A stretch of DNA of 64,000 nt from Amycolatopsis sp. DSM 110486. GTDB lineage: Bacteria; Actinomycetota; Actinomycetes; Mycobacteriales; Pseudonocardiaceae. The notes under the pieces were generated by a model. It was given only the letters and a program-made list of their open reading frames with translations. It searched no databases and was not told the origin of the DNA. Position 1 is the first letter of the stretch. Every line of letters begins with the position of its first letter. The translations under genes were made by a program, and so were the position numbers. The DNA is taken from contig NZ_CP080519.1 in assembly GCF_019468465.1 (NCBI RefSeq), positions 8,425,001 through 8,489,000 on the forward strand, given 5' to 3'. Shown here one piece after another: positions 45,468 to 53,738 of this stretch.

Positions 45468-45896
45468 ATGACCGAAGACGAGGCCCGCACGGAGCAGGTA
45501 CCCGAGGGCATCCGCTGTTCCGACGCCGAGCGGGAAACCGCCGCCACGGCGCTGCACGCGGCCGTTGGCGAAGGCCGGCTGTCACTGGCCGAAGTCGAGG
45601 AGCGGACAGCGACGATCTACGCCGCGCGCTTCCGGCACGAGCTCGACGCGGTCGTCGCCGACCTCCCGCGATCCGCTGCGCCGCCGCCGGCCTCCGGATG
45701 GCGGCCCGTGCTCACGCTGGCCGCCCATCAGCTGGCAACCGACTTCACAACACTCACCGGCCGTGGTGCCGTCGCCGGCGCCCGTCGTCGGGCGTACGTC
45801 ATCGCGGCCACCGTCCTGGTGTTCGTGGCGATGCTGCTGCTCGCCGTCCACGGCATCGCCGACGACGGCCCGCACCACGGCTTCGGCCACGACTGA
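45468..45896 (+). CDS. DUF1707-domain membrane protein
   Basis: The 142-residue protein has the DUF1707 motif 'IRCSDAERETAATALHAAVG' plus 'RLSLAEVEERTATIYAA' near the N-terminus. A middle 2TM-domain-like segment and one strong membrane helix ('AYVIAATVLVFVAMLLLAVH') follow, ending in a His-rich tail. DUF1707 proteins are widespread in actinobacteria, with no established reaction. It follows the kinase gene by 66 bp and may belong to the same transcript. GGGAGG precedes its ATG. Confidence 0.85.
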   Translation: MTEDEARTEQVPEGIRCSDAERETAATALHAAVGEGRLSLAEVEERTATIYAARFRHELDAVVADLPRSAAPPPASGWRPVLTLAAHQLATDFTTLTGRGAVAGARRRAYVIAATVLVFVAMLLLAVHGIADDGPHHGFGHD

Positions 45897-45899
45897 CCG

Positions 45900-46181
45900 T
45901 CAGCCGGCCGCTTGCTCGGTGTCCTTTTTGGACGCTCTTCCGAGCAGGAGCCTGACGGCCACGACGGACACCAGCGGAGCGGCTCCGGCGACCACGAGGG
46001 CCGCGATCACCGGTAGCCCGGCGTGCGGAGTCGGACTGCCAGGAGGCGCGGGCGGCGGGGTGAAGCGCAGGCGTGAGTCGAGGTGGTGCCAGCGGGTCAC
46101 TTCCAGGTGGATGATGCGCCAGCTGCCCGCCCAGGCGGCCACTGCCACCGCGAGCAGCCACCACAGGCCTCGGCGGGTCAC
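45900..46181 (-). CDS. Small two-helix membrane protein
   Basis: The 93-residue protein has an N-terminal helix ('GLWWLLAVAVAAWAGSWRI') and a C-terminal helix ('LPVIAALVVAGAAPLVSVVA') around a Pro-rich loop. The start overlaps the Clp-N gene stop by 4 bp. It is the last gene of the HTH/Clp-N operon and convergent with the DUF1707 gene, with only 3 bp between their stops. The family is not recognised. Confidence 0.75.
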   Translation of the reverse strand: MTRRGLWWLLAVAVAAWAGSWRIIHLEVTRWHHLDSRLRFTPPPAPPGSPTPHAGLPVIAALVVAGAAPLVSVVAVRLLLGRASKKDTEQAAG

Positions 46182-46735
46182 GGCGTACGTTCCAGAAGCG
46201 CTGCCCGCAGGGTCGGTGCGGAGATGCCGAGGGCGGCCAGGATCGGTGGCACGAGGCCGCCATTCGTGCCGACCACCACGGCGCCGAGGTGGTTCGCGCC
46301 GGCGGGGGACACGCCGCGGCGTCCGGCCTCGCTGACCGCGGCCTGCAGGCAGGACCGGGCCCGGCCGGTGATCGGCAGGTGCCCGGGCAGTTGCGGACGC
46401 CGGCGCCTCCGCGGCAGAGGCGCCGGGACGGGGCCGAAATGGGCCGCGACTGCTTCGCGTACTGCATCCAGGTCGATGCCGATCGCGGCGAGCGCCTCGG
46501 CGTCCACATTGTCGAACATCCGGCGCGGCCTGGTCAGGAGCCGGTCGGTCTGGGTGGCGACGCCGTCGGGGGTCAAGCCGTACTCCCGGGCCACCTCGCC
46601 CACTCGGGTCGGTGCGTCCGCGACCGCGAACAAGAGGTGCTCGGAACCGATCCCGGGATGCCCGAGCGCGCGGGCGCGTTCCTGTGCCATCCGTACGAGA
46701 GCGCGGGCGTCCTCAGCGAACTGCCGGTTCCTCAT
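46178..46735 (-). CDS. Clp N-terminal-repeat domain protein without AAA module
   Basis: ATG 46,735 overlaps the HTH stop as ATGA. The 185 residues contain two Clp-N-like repeats. The first is 'ARALVRMAQERARALGHPGI' followed by 'GSEHLLFAVADAP'. The second is 'RARSCLQAAVSEAGRRG' with 'GANHLGAVVVGTNGG'. No Walker motifs follow, so it is a stand-alone Clp-N protein. Such proteins may act as substrate adaptors for ClpC-type unfoldases. Pairing with a small HTH gene is a recurrent actinobacterial arrangement. Confidence 0.87.
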   Translation of the reverse strand: MRNRQFAEDARALVRMAQERARALGHPGIGSEHLLFAVADAPTRVGEVAREYGLTPDGVATQTDRLLTRPRRMFDNVDAEALAAIGIDLDAVREAVAAHFGPVPAPLPRRRRRPQLPGHLPITGRARSCLQAAVSEAGRRGVSPAGANHLGAVVVGTNGGLVPPILAALGISAPTLRAALLERTP

Positions 46736-46956
46736 TTCGGCCCCCGGATTCTGCGGCCGTGCTTGCGGTGCACCGTCTGCTTGCTCACGCCGAGCCGGGC
46801 CGCGATGTCCTGCCACGACCACCCCGACAAGCGCGCCCGGTCCACCTGCAGCGTCTCCAGTTCCTCCGCCAGCGCCCGCAACGCGGCCACGGCCCGCAAC
46901 CCGACGTCGGGGTCGGAACTGGCCGCGCTCTCGGCGATCTCCGCTCGTGTCTTCAT
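46732..46956 (-). CDS. Small helix-turn-helix DNA-binding protein
   Basis: The 74-residue protein starts 'MKTRAEIAESAASSDPDVGL'. It has a coiled-coil-like helix ('LRALAEELETLQVDRARLSG') and ends in a helix-turn-helix ('WSWQDIAARLGVSKQTVHRK') with a basic tail. There is no ligand-binding domain, so partner interaction or stability may control it. It leads the operon with the Clp-N gene. Two exact GTCAACATAAGCTGAC palindromes lie directly before its start, the nearest 3 bp from the ATG, indicating autoregulation. Confidence 0.87.
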   Translation of the reverse strand: MKTRAEIAESAASSDPDVGLRAVAALRALAEELETLQVDRARLSGWSWQDIAARLGVSKQTVHRKHGRRIRGPK

Positions 46957-46959
46957 CTC

Positions 46960-47002
46960 GTCAACATAAGCTGACCGCGCCCTGGTGTCAACATAAGCTG
47001 AC
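46960..47002. promoter_or_regulatory. Tandem palindromic operator of the HTH/Clp-N operon
   Basis: Two identical copies of GTCAACATAAGCTGAC lie at 46,960-46,975 and 46,987-47,002, with starts 27 bp apart. Each is an imperfect palindrome with half-sites GTCARC and GYTGAC. Their place between promoter and start fits repression. The same motif and spacing occur at uppP. Confidence 0.82.
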
Positions 47003-47053
47003 GATTGACCGTCGAGCGGGGCCGGCCGAACGGATCCGGCCGGCCCCCGGGGC

Positions 47054-47914
47054 TCAGGCGCCGACTCGGGCCGGAGTCGCGTGGTGGCGGCTGATGTTGC
47101 GTTCCAGCAGGCCGAGCGACTGCGCCACCCCGACCCCGCCGGCGCCGAGCTCGGGGAGCCGCCCGTCGTCGTGGCGCAGGCGGATGAGCGCGTTGTCCAT
47201 GGCCTCCTGCGCGGCGAACAGGCAGGGCGTGCTGTAGATCGCCACGTCGACCCCGAGGGCCGACAGCTCGGGCAGGGACAGGCGCGGCGACTTCCCACCC
47301 GCGATCTGGTTGAACAGCAACGGTTTGTCGCCGATCGCCGTCCGGATCTCCGTGATCGCCTCAGCGGAGCGGACGCCGTCGATGAGGACCACGTCGGCGT
47401 CGGTCCGGGCCAGCGCTTCGGCGCGGCGGAGGATCTCGTCGTGCTCGGTGGCGTCCGTGCGGGCGACCACGACGAGATCCCGGCGGGCGGACAACACCAG
47501 GTCGAGCTTCTCCAGGTATTCCTCGAGGGGCAGGACCTGTTTGCCGTCGACGTGGCCGCAGCGTCGGGGCCGCTTCTGGTCTTCGAGGATGACGCCGGAT
47601 GCGCCGAGCTGCTCCAGCTGCTGCACGACGTGGCCCGCGACCTCGGGGTCGACGTACCCGTCGTCGATGTCGACGAGCAGGTGGTGCTGCGGCAGCGCCA
47701 GGCGCAGCCGCTGCACGAAGGCGACCATGTCGGGCCACGCGATGAACCCGATGTCGGGCAGCCCGTAGTGGGACGCGGCGAAGCCGAATCCGGAGATGAA
47801 CAGCCCGTCGTAGTGCTGTGCCGCGACCGAGGCGGAGAACATGTCGAAGACGCCGATGAGCGGGGTGATCGAGTCCGAGCGGATGGCCGAACGGAGGCTT
47901 TCGCCGTGACGCAC
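47054..47914 (-). CDS. PEP mutase/isocitrate lyase family protein
   Basis: GTG 47,914 has AAGGAG six bases upstream. The 286-residue barrel has the metal-binding 'HHLLVDIDDGYVDPEVAGH' and 'ASGVILEDQKRPRRCGHVDG'. The KRCGH-like Cys favours a C-C lyase, such as methylisocitrate lyase-like or oxaloacetate-decarboxylase-like activity, over a true phosphonomutase. 'LVVVARTDATEHDEILRRAE' is a further family block. It acts in the cytoplasm on a small carboxylate; the substrate is not predictable. It stands alone, beyond the HTH operon promoter. Confidence 0.85.
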   Translation of the reverse strand: MRHGESLRSAIRSDSITPLIGVFDMFSASVAAQHYDGLFISGFGFAASHYGLPDIGFIAWPDMVAFVQRLRLALPQHHLLVDIDDGYVDPEVAGHVVQQLEQLGASGVILEDQKRPRRCGHVDGKQVLPLEEYLEKLDLVLSARRDLVVVARTDATEHDEILRRAEALARTDADVVLIDGVRSAEAITEIRTAIGDKPLLFNQIAGGKSPRLSLPELSALGVDVAIYSTPCLFAAQEAMDNALIRLRHDDGRLPELGAGGVGVAQSLGLLERNISRHHATPARVGA

Positions 47915-48050
47915 CTTGATCTCCTTGTCGTGGGTGTCGGTGATCTTGGTGCCGATGGTGGCGGTGGCGGGGTTAACGGCTCCCTATCGTGCGGAAGGCT
48001 TGCGGCAAGACGGTTTCCTCGATCGGGTGGTGTTCGGTCCGGCCCTTCGG

Positions 48051-49274
48051 TCAGGCGGGGTGCCGTTGTGCTTTCACCTGAGGGAATTCGGTGTTGCCTG
48101 TCTGGAGAAGCGGTTCCGCGCGTGCGTGGACGGTGTGGTCGAGGAACGCGGTCACGTAGGCACCCGTGATCGTCAGGACTTCGGTGCCGTCCAGGTCGCC
48201 GAGGGCGAGCTGGGCTCGGAGGGGAGCGGCGAGGTAGTAGGCGTCGTAGTCGCTGAAGTCGAAGTGGCGGGCGCCGTCGATCCGGTAGCACCACGCCGGC
48301 CCGCCTGTCGCCAGCAGTTCGTGGACGGCCGGGTCGGCGGGCGCCGACGGGCAGGTCGCGGCGAGGCACAAGTCGCCGGAGGCGAGAAGCAGGTGCGGTT
48401 TGGCGAGTCCGGTGTGGACGACGGCGCCGTAGGGCGTGCCGTCGAGATCGACGGCTCCGGCGCAGCGCGTGTCGGTGCGGCAGGCTTCGAGCGAGGCGGC
48501 GCCGCCGAAGGAGTGGCCGACGTAGGACACGAGGTCGTGCTCCACATGTCCGGCGAAGAGGTGGGTGCTGTCGAGCGCGATCGTCTTGTCGGCGGCGAAT
48601 CGGGCGTCGGCGGCCCACACGGCGACGAGCCGGTCGCCGTCGGCCTGGGCCGCGCCGGCGTGCAGGTCCGGGCCGTTGAACGAGGACGGGTTTCCGGCAG
48701 CGGTGGCGTGGACGGGCCGGCCGTGCAGCACGGTCAGATTCGCGCTGTAGGTGGGCGTGACGCCGGCGACGAGGTAACCGTCGCTCGCCAGACCCTCGGC
48801 CAGCGTGGTGTACTGCGGCGCCGCGAATCCGAGGCCGGGCTCGAGAACCACGACGGGGAACCGGCCGGGCGCCACCGGGGCGTCGGCGAGCGCGTGGTCG
48901 TGTACGTCGGCGAAGTCCGTTTCGGCGAGGCCGACCGGGCCGGGCAGGTGCAGCTGGGCCCAGGCTCCCGGCGTGTAGTCCGCGGGGCGGGCGCGGCTGC
49001 CGGGCGCGGCGGGATACCAGAGCGAGACAGCGAGCTCACGACGTCCCGCCGGAGCGGGGGCGAGCGGGTCGGTGCGGGTCGCGTCCGTCCACTCGAGACC
49101 GGTCCGGCCGACGGGGTACGAGCCGGTCGGTGCCGGCAGCGTCACCGGCCGGCCGGCGCGGACCACGACGTATCCGGCGTACCCTCCGGCGCCCAGTACC
49201 ACGACGGCGATCAGGACGAGGGCCGTTCTGAGGATCCGGTGTCCGCGCCGGCCGCTTTCCTCGTTTCGCACCAC
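48051..49274 (-). CDS. Membrane-anchored alpha/beta-hydrolase (PAF-acetylhydrolase-like)
   Basis: The 407-residue protein has one N-terminal helix ('ILRTALVLIAVVVLGAGGYA') and then an extracytoplasmic alpha/beta-hydrolase fold. The nucleophile elbow is 'LVSYVGHSFGGAASLEAC', an Asp lies in 'CAGAVDLDGTPYG', and the likely catalytic His is in 'YRIDGARHFDFSDYDAYY'. This matches the PAF acetylhydrolase/lipase family. It would hydrolyse an ester on the outer face of the membrane. The GTG at 49,274 is the first plausible start. It is monocistronic, 45 bp from the efeO stop. Confidence 0.85.
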   Translation of the reverse strand: MVRNEESGRRGHRILRTALVLIAVVVLGAGGYAGYVVVRAGRPVTLPAPTGSYPVGRTGLEWTDATRTDPLAPAPAGRRELAVSLWYPAAPGSRARPADYTPGAWAQLHLPGPVGLAETDFADVHDHALADAPVAPGRFPVVVLEPGLGFAAPQYTTLAEGLASDGYLVAGVTPTYSANLTVLHGRPVHATAAGNPSSFNGPDLHAGAAQADGDRLVAVWAADARFAADKTIALDSTHLFAGHVEHDLVSYVGHSFGGAASLEACRTDTRCAGAVDLDGTPYGAVVHTGLAKPHLLLASGDLCLAATCPSAPADPAVHELLATGGPAWCYRIDGARHFDFSDYDAYYLAAPLRAQLALGDLDGTEVLTITGAYVTAFLDHTVHARAEPLLQTGNTEFPQVKAQRHPA

Positions 49275-49319
49275 GCGATCGTGGCAGCGGGTTCCTGAGA
49301 GCTCACTCAGTGAGCGTGG

Positions 49320-50465
49320 CTAGTGGGCGACGACCTCCGCGACCTTGCTCAGCGGCTCGGACAAGGCGTCCACCGAGGCCGCGAACTTCTTGATCTGGTC
49401 TTGGGTCAGGTCGGTGTAGAGCTTGAACGTGTCCCCGGTGCGCTGGGCGTCCAGCAGGGTCTGCACGGCCGCGAACCGGGCGTCGAGTGTGGACACCAGC
49501 GCGGGGTTGCGCTGCGCCAGGACCGGACGCAGTGCCTGGATGGCGCCCTGGGAACCGTCCACATTGGCTTGGAAGTCGGATAGGTCGGTGTGGGAGAAGG
49601 CTTCTTCCTCGCCGGTGATCTTGCCCGTCGCGACCTCGTCGAGCAGGCTCTTGGCCCCGTTGGCCAGATCCAGCGCGCTCAGCTGCAATGCGGACGCTTT
49701 CTGTCCGAGCGCGGTGACGTCGGCGACGAGCCGGTCGGCGATGGCGGCGGAGTCCGGCTGCAGGCCGGTGACCCACAGGTCCTTCTCCAGGCGGTGGAAG
49801 CCCGTGAACCTCTGCCCCGGCTGGAGGTCGGCCTCGCGTACGTCGATGGCCGGGTCGAGATCGCCGAACTTGGCCGCGACCGGTTCGATCCGCTCGTAGT
49901 AAATACGCGTCCGGGCGTACTGCGACTTCGCGGCGGCGACGTCCTTCGCCTTGATCACCGCGGCGAACTTGCGGGTTTCGTCGGCGAACGCGCCGGTTTG
50001 CGAGGCGACGTAGCGGGCGTAGCCGCGCGCGGCCTCGGCGAGCTGGGCGTTGGCGTCGGTGCCCTTGGCCGCACCGCCCGTGACGGTGAACGGGCCGCGG
50101 ATGCCGGCGCCGGCCATCCCGGGCTTGCAGGCCGTCTGGTACGTGCCGCCGTCGGCGACCTCCACGATCAGGCGCCGGGTCAGCCCGGGCGCGATGTTCT
50201 CCACCTCACCCATGATCCGGTCGCCGGCACCGTAGAGGTAGAACTCGGTGACCTTGGTTCCGTGGTTGGCGATCTGGAACGTCAGGTTCCCCGCCGGCGC
50301 GCTCGTCGCCGACACCTGGCACGCGGAGTCCGAGGCGGTGACCGTGATCGGTCCGGCCGGAGTGCCGTTCGCCGCGGAGGGCGGTGCGCCCCCGCACGCC
50401 GAGACGAGGGCGGCCAGGGTCGCGCCCGCGCTCAGCACCAGGCCGGTTCGTGCGGTCTTCGCCAT
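49320..50465 (-). CDS. efeO: Iron uptake lipoprotein EfeO
   Basis: ATG 50,465 lies 2 bp after the efeU stop. The 381-residue protein has a lipoprotein signal ('LAALVSACGG') and an N-terminal cupredoxin-like domain ('VTASDSACQVSATSAPAGNL'). A C-terminal M75/imelysin helical domain carries HxxE in 'FTGFHRLEKDLWVTG'. In EfeUOB systems EfeO binds iron outside the membrane and passes it to EfeU. No EfeB-type peroxidase gene follows; the next gene is the lipase-like hydrolase. Confidence 0.93.
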   Translation of the reverse strand: MAKTARTGLVLSAGATLAALVSACGGAPPSAANGTPAGPITVTASDSACQVSATSAPAGNLTFQIANHGTKVTEFYLYGAGDRIMGEVENIAPGLTRRLIVEVADGGTYQTACKPGMAGAGIRGPFTVTGGAAKGTDANAQLAEAARGYARYVASQTGAFADETRKFAAVIKAKDVAAAKSQYARTRIYYERIEPVAAKFGDLDPAIDVREADLQPGQRFTGFHRLEKDLWVTGLQPDSAAIADRLVADVTALGQKASALQLSALDLANGAKSLLDEVATGKITGEEEAFSHTDLSDFQANVDGSQGAIQALRPVLAQRNPALVSTLDARFAAVQTLLDAQRTGDTFKLYTDLTQDQIKKFAASVDALSEPLSKVAEVVAH

Positions 50466-50467
50466 CG

Positions 50468-51328
50468 TCACTCCTTCAGGTCGCGGGCCGCGGCCGGCTG
50501 GGTGGTCGTCGTGGTGGCGGACTTGTCGCGCGCGGGGCGCAGGAACAGCGGCAGGACGATCGCGACGTAGGCCACCCACGCGATCGCCTGCAGAACCGTG
50601 GTCTGCTGGGAGTAGTTGAAGATGCCTTTGAGCAACGCGCCGTACCACGAGGTCTCCGGCACCACGGCCGAGGCGTCGAACGCCAGCGTGGACAGCCCGG
50701 GCAGGAAAGCCCCCTCCTGCAGGTCGTGCAGCCCGTAGCCCAGAACCCCGGCCGCCACGAACACCAGCAGGACCCCGGTGACCTTGAAGAACTTGCCCAG
50801 GTCGAACCGCAGCGCCCCACGGTAGAGCAGCCAGGCCAGCGCCACCGCGAGCACGATCCCGACCGTGAAACCCAGCAGCGGCAAGGCGGTGTCGCCGCGC
50901 GCGGTCTGCACCGACGCGTAGAAGAAGACCGACGTTTCCAGGCCTTCGCGCCCGACCGACAGGAACGAGACGAGCACGATGGCCGCCGGCCCCAGCTTCA
51001 GCGCGTTCTCCATCTTCCCGCGCAATTCGGCCGAAATGTGCCGGGCGGCCGTGCGCATCCAGAAGATCATCACCGTGACGAACGCGACCGCCACGATCGA
51101 CAGCAGGCCACCGACCAGTTCCTGGTGCTCGAAGGTCAGGTTCGCCGTGGTGTAGGTGAGCACCGCGCCCACGGCCACCGACAGCAGCACCGCCGCGGCG
51201 ACGCCGGGCCACACCCAGCGCAGCGCCGCACGCCGGTCGGTCTTGACCAGGAACGCCACCAGGATGCTCACGACGAGTGCCGCCTCGAGCCCCTCGCGCA
51301 TCCCGATCAAGAGGCTGGAGAACAACAC
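50468..51328 (-). CDS. efeU: Ferrous iron permease EfeU (FTR1 family)
   Basis: GTG 51,328 has AAGGAG seven bases upstream. The 286-residue seven-helix protein carries both FTR1 REGLE motifs, 'GMREGLEAALVVSILVAF' and 'SVGREGLETSVFFYASVQ', which bind iron in the membrane. It imports iron together with EfeO, encoded 2 bp downstream. A DmdR/IdeR-type box at 51,373-51,391 lies about 45 bp upstream of the start, so transcription should be repressed by iron. Confidence 0.95.
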   Translation of the reverse strand: MLFSSLLIGMREGLEAALVVSILVAFLVKTDRRAALRWVWPGVAAAVLLSVAVGAVLTYTTANLTFEHQELVGGLLSIVAVAFVTVMIFWMRTAARHISAELRGKMENALKLGPAAIVLVSFLSVGREGLETSVFFYASVQTARGDTALPLLGFTVGIVLAVALAWLLYRGALRFDLGKFFKVTGVLLVFVAAGVLGYGLHDLQEGAFLPGLSTLAFDASAVVPETSWYGALLKGIFNYSQQTTVLQAIAWVAYVAIVLPLFLRPARDKSATTTTTQPAAARDLKE

Positions 51329-51372
51329 CGCACGGCTCCTTGGGGTCACTCGACGACCGGACCCCGCCAGTC

Positions 51373-51391
51373 TTTAGGTAAGCCTCACCTG
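51373..51391. promoter_or_regulatory. IdeR/DmdR-type iron box of efeUO
   Basis: The sequence TTAGGTAAGCCTCACCTGA closely follows the actinobacterial iron-box consensus TTAGGTTAGGCTCACCTAA. It sits between the efeU start and the neighbouring gene. By family knowledge IdeR/DmdR with Fe2+ binds it and represses. Confidence 0.88.
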
Positions 51392-51410
51392 AAATCCAGA
51401 CCGCGGCCGC

Positions 51411-51443
51411 CGATTTGTCCAGTTTTTTAATCTGGACAAATCG
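51411..51443. terminator. Perfect 12-bp hairpin between the COG4705 gene and efeU
   Basis: CGATTTGTCCAG (51,411-51,422) and CTGGACAAATCG (51,432-51,443) are exact complements around a 9-base loop containing six T. It lies just past the stop of the COG4705 gene on the minus strand, so a terminator is likely. There is no T tract after the stem, which is common in actinobacteria. An operator cannot be excluded because it adjoins the efeU promoter. Confidence 0.65.
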
Positions 51444-51472
51444 GGCAGTATCAGCGGCGACCGGTGAGCTGT

Positions 51473-52687
51473 TCACCCGAGGGACGTGAGCAGCGCGGTG
51501 AGCGCCGGCTTCTCGGTCGCGGGATTCGGGCTCGTCGCACGCAACTGGCGAAGCACGGTGTCGATCTTGCCGTCGATCGCCGTCCAGGCGGCCTCGTCCC
51601 GGGGCTTCAGGCGTGCTTCGGCGTTGTCCCAGCCGGTTTCCAGGTCGTCGACGCGGTTGGTCGCGCCGGACTGGTCGCCGGCGTCGAGCTTGTTCAGCGT
51701 GTCCTGGGTGATGGTGCGAAACGCCGACAGGTCACCGAGCGGCGGCACCCGGCTGCCGGCGGGACCGGGCTGGGCGGTGGCGGGGGTCGAGGAGTCGTTC
51801 TGGAGCGCGGACTTCCGCAGCGCGTAACCCGTTCCCGCGGCGATGAGGACGATGACGACCACTGCCGCCGTCTGCCACAGGCCGCCCCGCGCGGCGAGCG
51901 CCTCGGCCTCCGCCTTGCTCGTCGTCACGTCGGTTTTCGTGAGGGAGAGGTAGGTGACGACCACGAGGATCCCGACGACGAAGATCAGGCTCGTCATGGT
52001 CGTGCCGAGGCCCAGCCCGCCCTGGCTCGGTGACTGCGCGAGATAGTCGCCGATCGACGCGCCCAGCGGCCGCGTCAGGATGTAGATGAACCAGAACGCC
52101 AGCACCGGGTGCAGGCCGAGTCGCCACCCGATCGCCAGGACCGCGATCAGCGCCGCCACGATCGCACCCGTCGTCAGGTAACCCAGGCCGAGCACCTCGG
52201 CCATGAGGTCGCCGGTCGCCGTCCCGAGTGCGAAGGTGAAGAGGATCGCGAGCCAGTAGAACGCCTCGCGTCGCCTGGTGACGATGGAATGGATGGAGAG
52301 CGTCTTCTCCGTCGCGTACCAGGCGACGAAGGTGGCGGCGAGCAGAACGCCGAAAACGAGGGTGCTGGTCTCTAGCGGCACGCCGAGGCTGTCGGTGAGG
52401 TTGTCGGTCACCAGCGTGCCGAAGACGCTGACCAGCGCAACGGCCAGCCAGTACCTGGCAGGGACGTAGCGTCGCGCCGTGAACTGCAGGACCAGCGCGA
52501 TGATCAGCACGACGCCGGTGACGAGGGAAACCCCGGTCAGTCCGAAGTTCAGGTTCACGTTCAGGAAGTCGGCGGCGGATTCACCGACCGTCGTGCAGAG
52601 GACCTTGACGACCCAGAAGTAGACGGTGACCTCCGGAACCTTGTTGAGGAGCCGGCTGTCCTGGACGCGTTCGCGGTACGAGGTCAT
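51473..52687 (-). CDS. COG4705-type membrane protein with C-terminal helical domain
   Basis: I start at ATG 52,687 (AGAGAAAAG upstream). The 404-residue protein has about ten membrane helices in an internally repeated pattern: 'PEVTVYFWVVKVLCTTVGES' and 'YWLAILFTFALGTATGDLMA' are equivalent halves, as are the blocks ending 'FIYILTRPLGASIGDYLAQ'. About 110 soluble residues follow ('LSAFRTITQDTLNKLDAGDQ'). The family is described only as an uncharacterised membrane-anchored protein in bacteria; metal transport has been suggested but not shown. A decayed paralogue lies at 41.0-41.8 kb. Confidence 0.8.
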   Translation of the reverse strand: MTSYRERVQDSRLLNKVPEVTVYFWVVKVLCTTVGESAADFLNVNLNFGLTGVSLVTGVVLIIALVLQFTARRYVPARYWLAVALVSVFGTLVTDNLTDSLGVPLETSTLVFGVLLAATFVAWYATEKTLSIHSIVTRRREAFYWLAILFTFALGTATGDLMAEVLGLGYLTTGAIVAALIAVLAIGWRLGLHPVLAFWFIYILTRPLGASIGDYLAQSPSQGGLGLGTTMTSLIFVVGILVVVTYLSLTKTDVTTSKAEAEALAARGGLWQTAAVVVIVLIAAGTGYALRKSALQNDSSTPATAQPGPAGSRVPPLGDLSAFRTITQDTLNKLDAGDQSGATNRVDDLETGWDNAEARLKPRDEAAWTAIDGKIDTVLRQLRATSPNPATEKPALTALLTSLG

Positions 52688-53089
52688 GTGCTTTTCTCTG
52701 GTCCGTTCGCTGCGTTGGCAAGGGATCGGCGACCGGGAAATCCATGCCAGGAAAAGGATTCTGGTCACGGAGTGCAGCGCCGCATCACGACCTGTCAGAC
52801 GCTAGGGGGGATCGGATTAGGCTTCGGCAGGATGCGGGTTAGTGCTTAGTAAAAAATTCACGAGTTTGGGTTCATGCATGCCATCGCGGGTTGGTCGAAC
52901 AGGTCGACACACTTGACGTGGATTGGGGAGCTCAGGCACGACCGTCGAATTCCGCAGTTGAAGACTTCGACGACGGAACCCGCGACAACGTATCGACCGG
53001 CTCTCATAACCTCGCCCAGTCGTGACCTCGTCGGAGCCGGCCAGCTCACCTAACCTTCCGCGAGGATGAGGGACAGGTTGGGCGCCGGA
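52688..53089. other. Intergenic region with a half iron-box motif
   Basis: The region is lower in GC than average. A minus-strand frame near 52,858-53,010 gives a 49-residue Cys-rich peptide ('MRAGRYVVAGSVVEVFNCGI'), which I do not regard as a proven gene. GCTCACCTAA near 53,044 equals the right half of an IdeR box and precedes the iron-binding-protein relic. No other feature was found. Confidence 0.4.
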
Positions 53090-53640
53090 GACCACAGATC
53101 GCCAGGTGGTCCAGGCCGGAGCGCTGCTGCCATACCAGCCGAAGGATGCGCCGCCGCTGCCGGTGGTCTCATGTTGCCGAAGGGTTACCAGGGTGTGGTG
53201 TATGTGCTCACCACCGTGCTGTCCTGGAATCCGACCGTGGTGCGCCAGCGTGGCCTGATGGCGCCGAAGTCGTGGGAGGACCTGACCGAACCGCAGTGGA
53301 AGGGCCAGTTGTCCATCGATCCGTATGCGGTGAACTGGTACGACAGCCTGATCATCGCGATGGGGGCACGACAAAGCGCTGGCCTTGCTCAAGGCACTCG
53401 GGGCGAGCTCGCCGCGCTTCGTGCAGAGCCACCGCGTACGGCTACACGGCGTCCGCGCTCAAGGGGAAGACGCCCGCGGAGCTGGACTTCGCCAATGTCG
53501 CGCCACTTCCTGCCTCGTTGAGCCTGATCGATGTCGTGAAGAACTCGCCGCACCCCAACGCCGCTCGTCTCTTCGACGACTGGCTGGTGTCCAAGCCCGG
53601 CCAGGAGGCGGTTGTCAAGATCACCATCGCTCGCTGTCGT
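53090..53640 (+). pseudogene. Frameshifted ABC-transporter substrate-binding protein (ferric-iron type)
   Basis: Pieces in successive frames read 'VVQAGALLPYQPKDAPPLP', 'GYQGVVYVLTTVLSWNPTVV', 'PKSWEDLTEPQWKGQLSIDP' and 'TAYGYTASALKGKTPAELDF', then 'PHPNAARLFDDWLVSKPGQE'. The order matches family-1/Fbp-type periplasmic binding proteins (P-x-SWEDLxxPxWKG). At least two frameshifts break it, and the N-terminal signal and downstream permease genes are missing. It is a decayed iron-uptake gene. Confidence 0.75.
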
Positions 53641-53738
53641 GATAGTCATCGCCGCAGCGGACGTGCGATGTGCCCGCTCGGCGGGCCGGCGCCCGTTCAC
53701 GGCTCGGCCACCACGCTGATTCAAGATGAGGGGTGGTG

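Noticed and set aside
49320..51476. A 718-codon frame joining efeU and efeO regions
   Set aside because: The upstream part is the wrong frame of efeU; efeO has its own ATG and lipoprotein signal at 50,465.
52858..53010. 49-residue Cys-rich minus-strand ORF
   Set aside because: Poor ribosome spacing and no recognisable family; left as a note in the intergenic entry.
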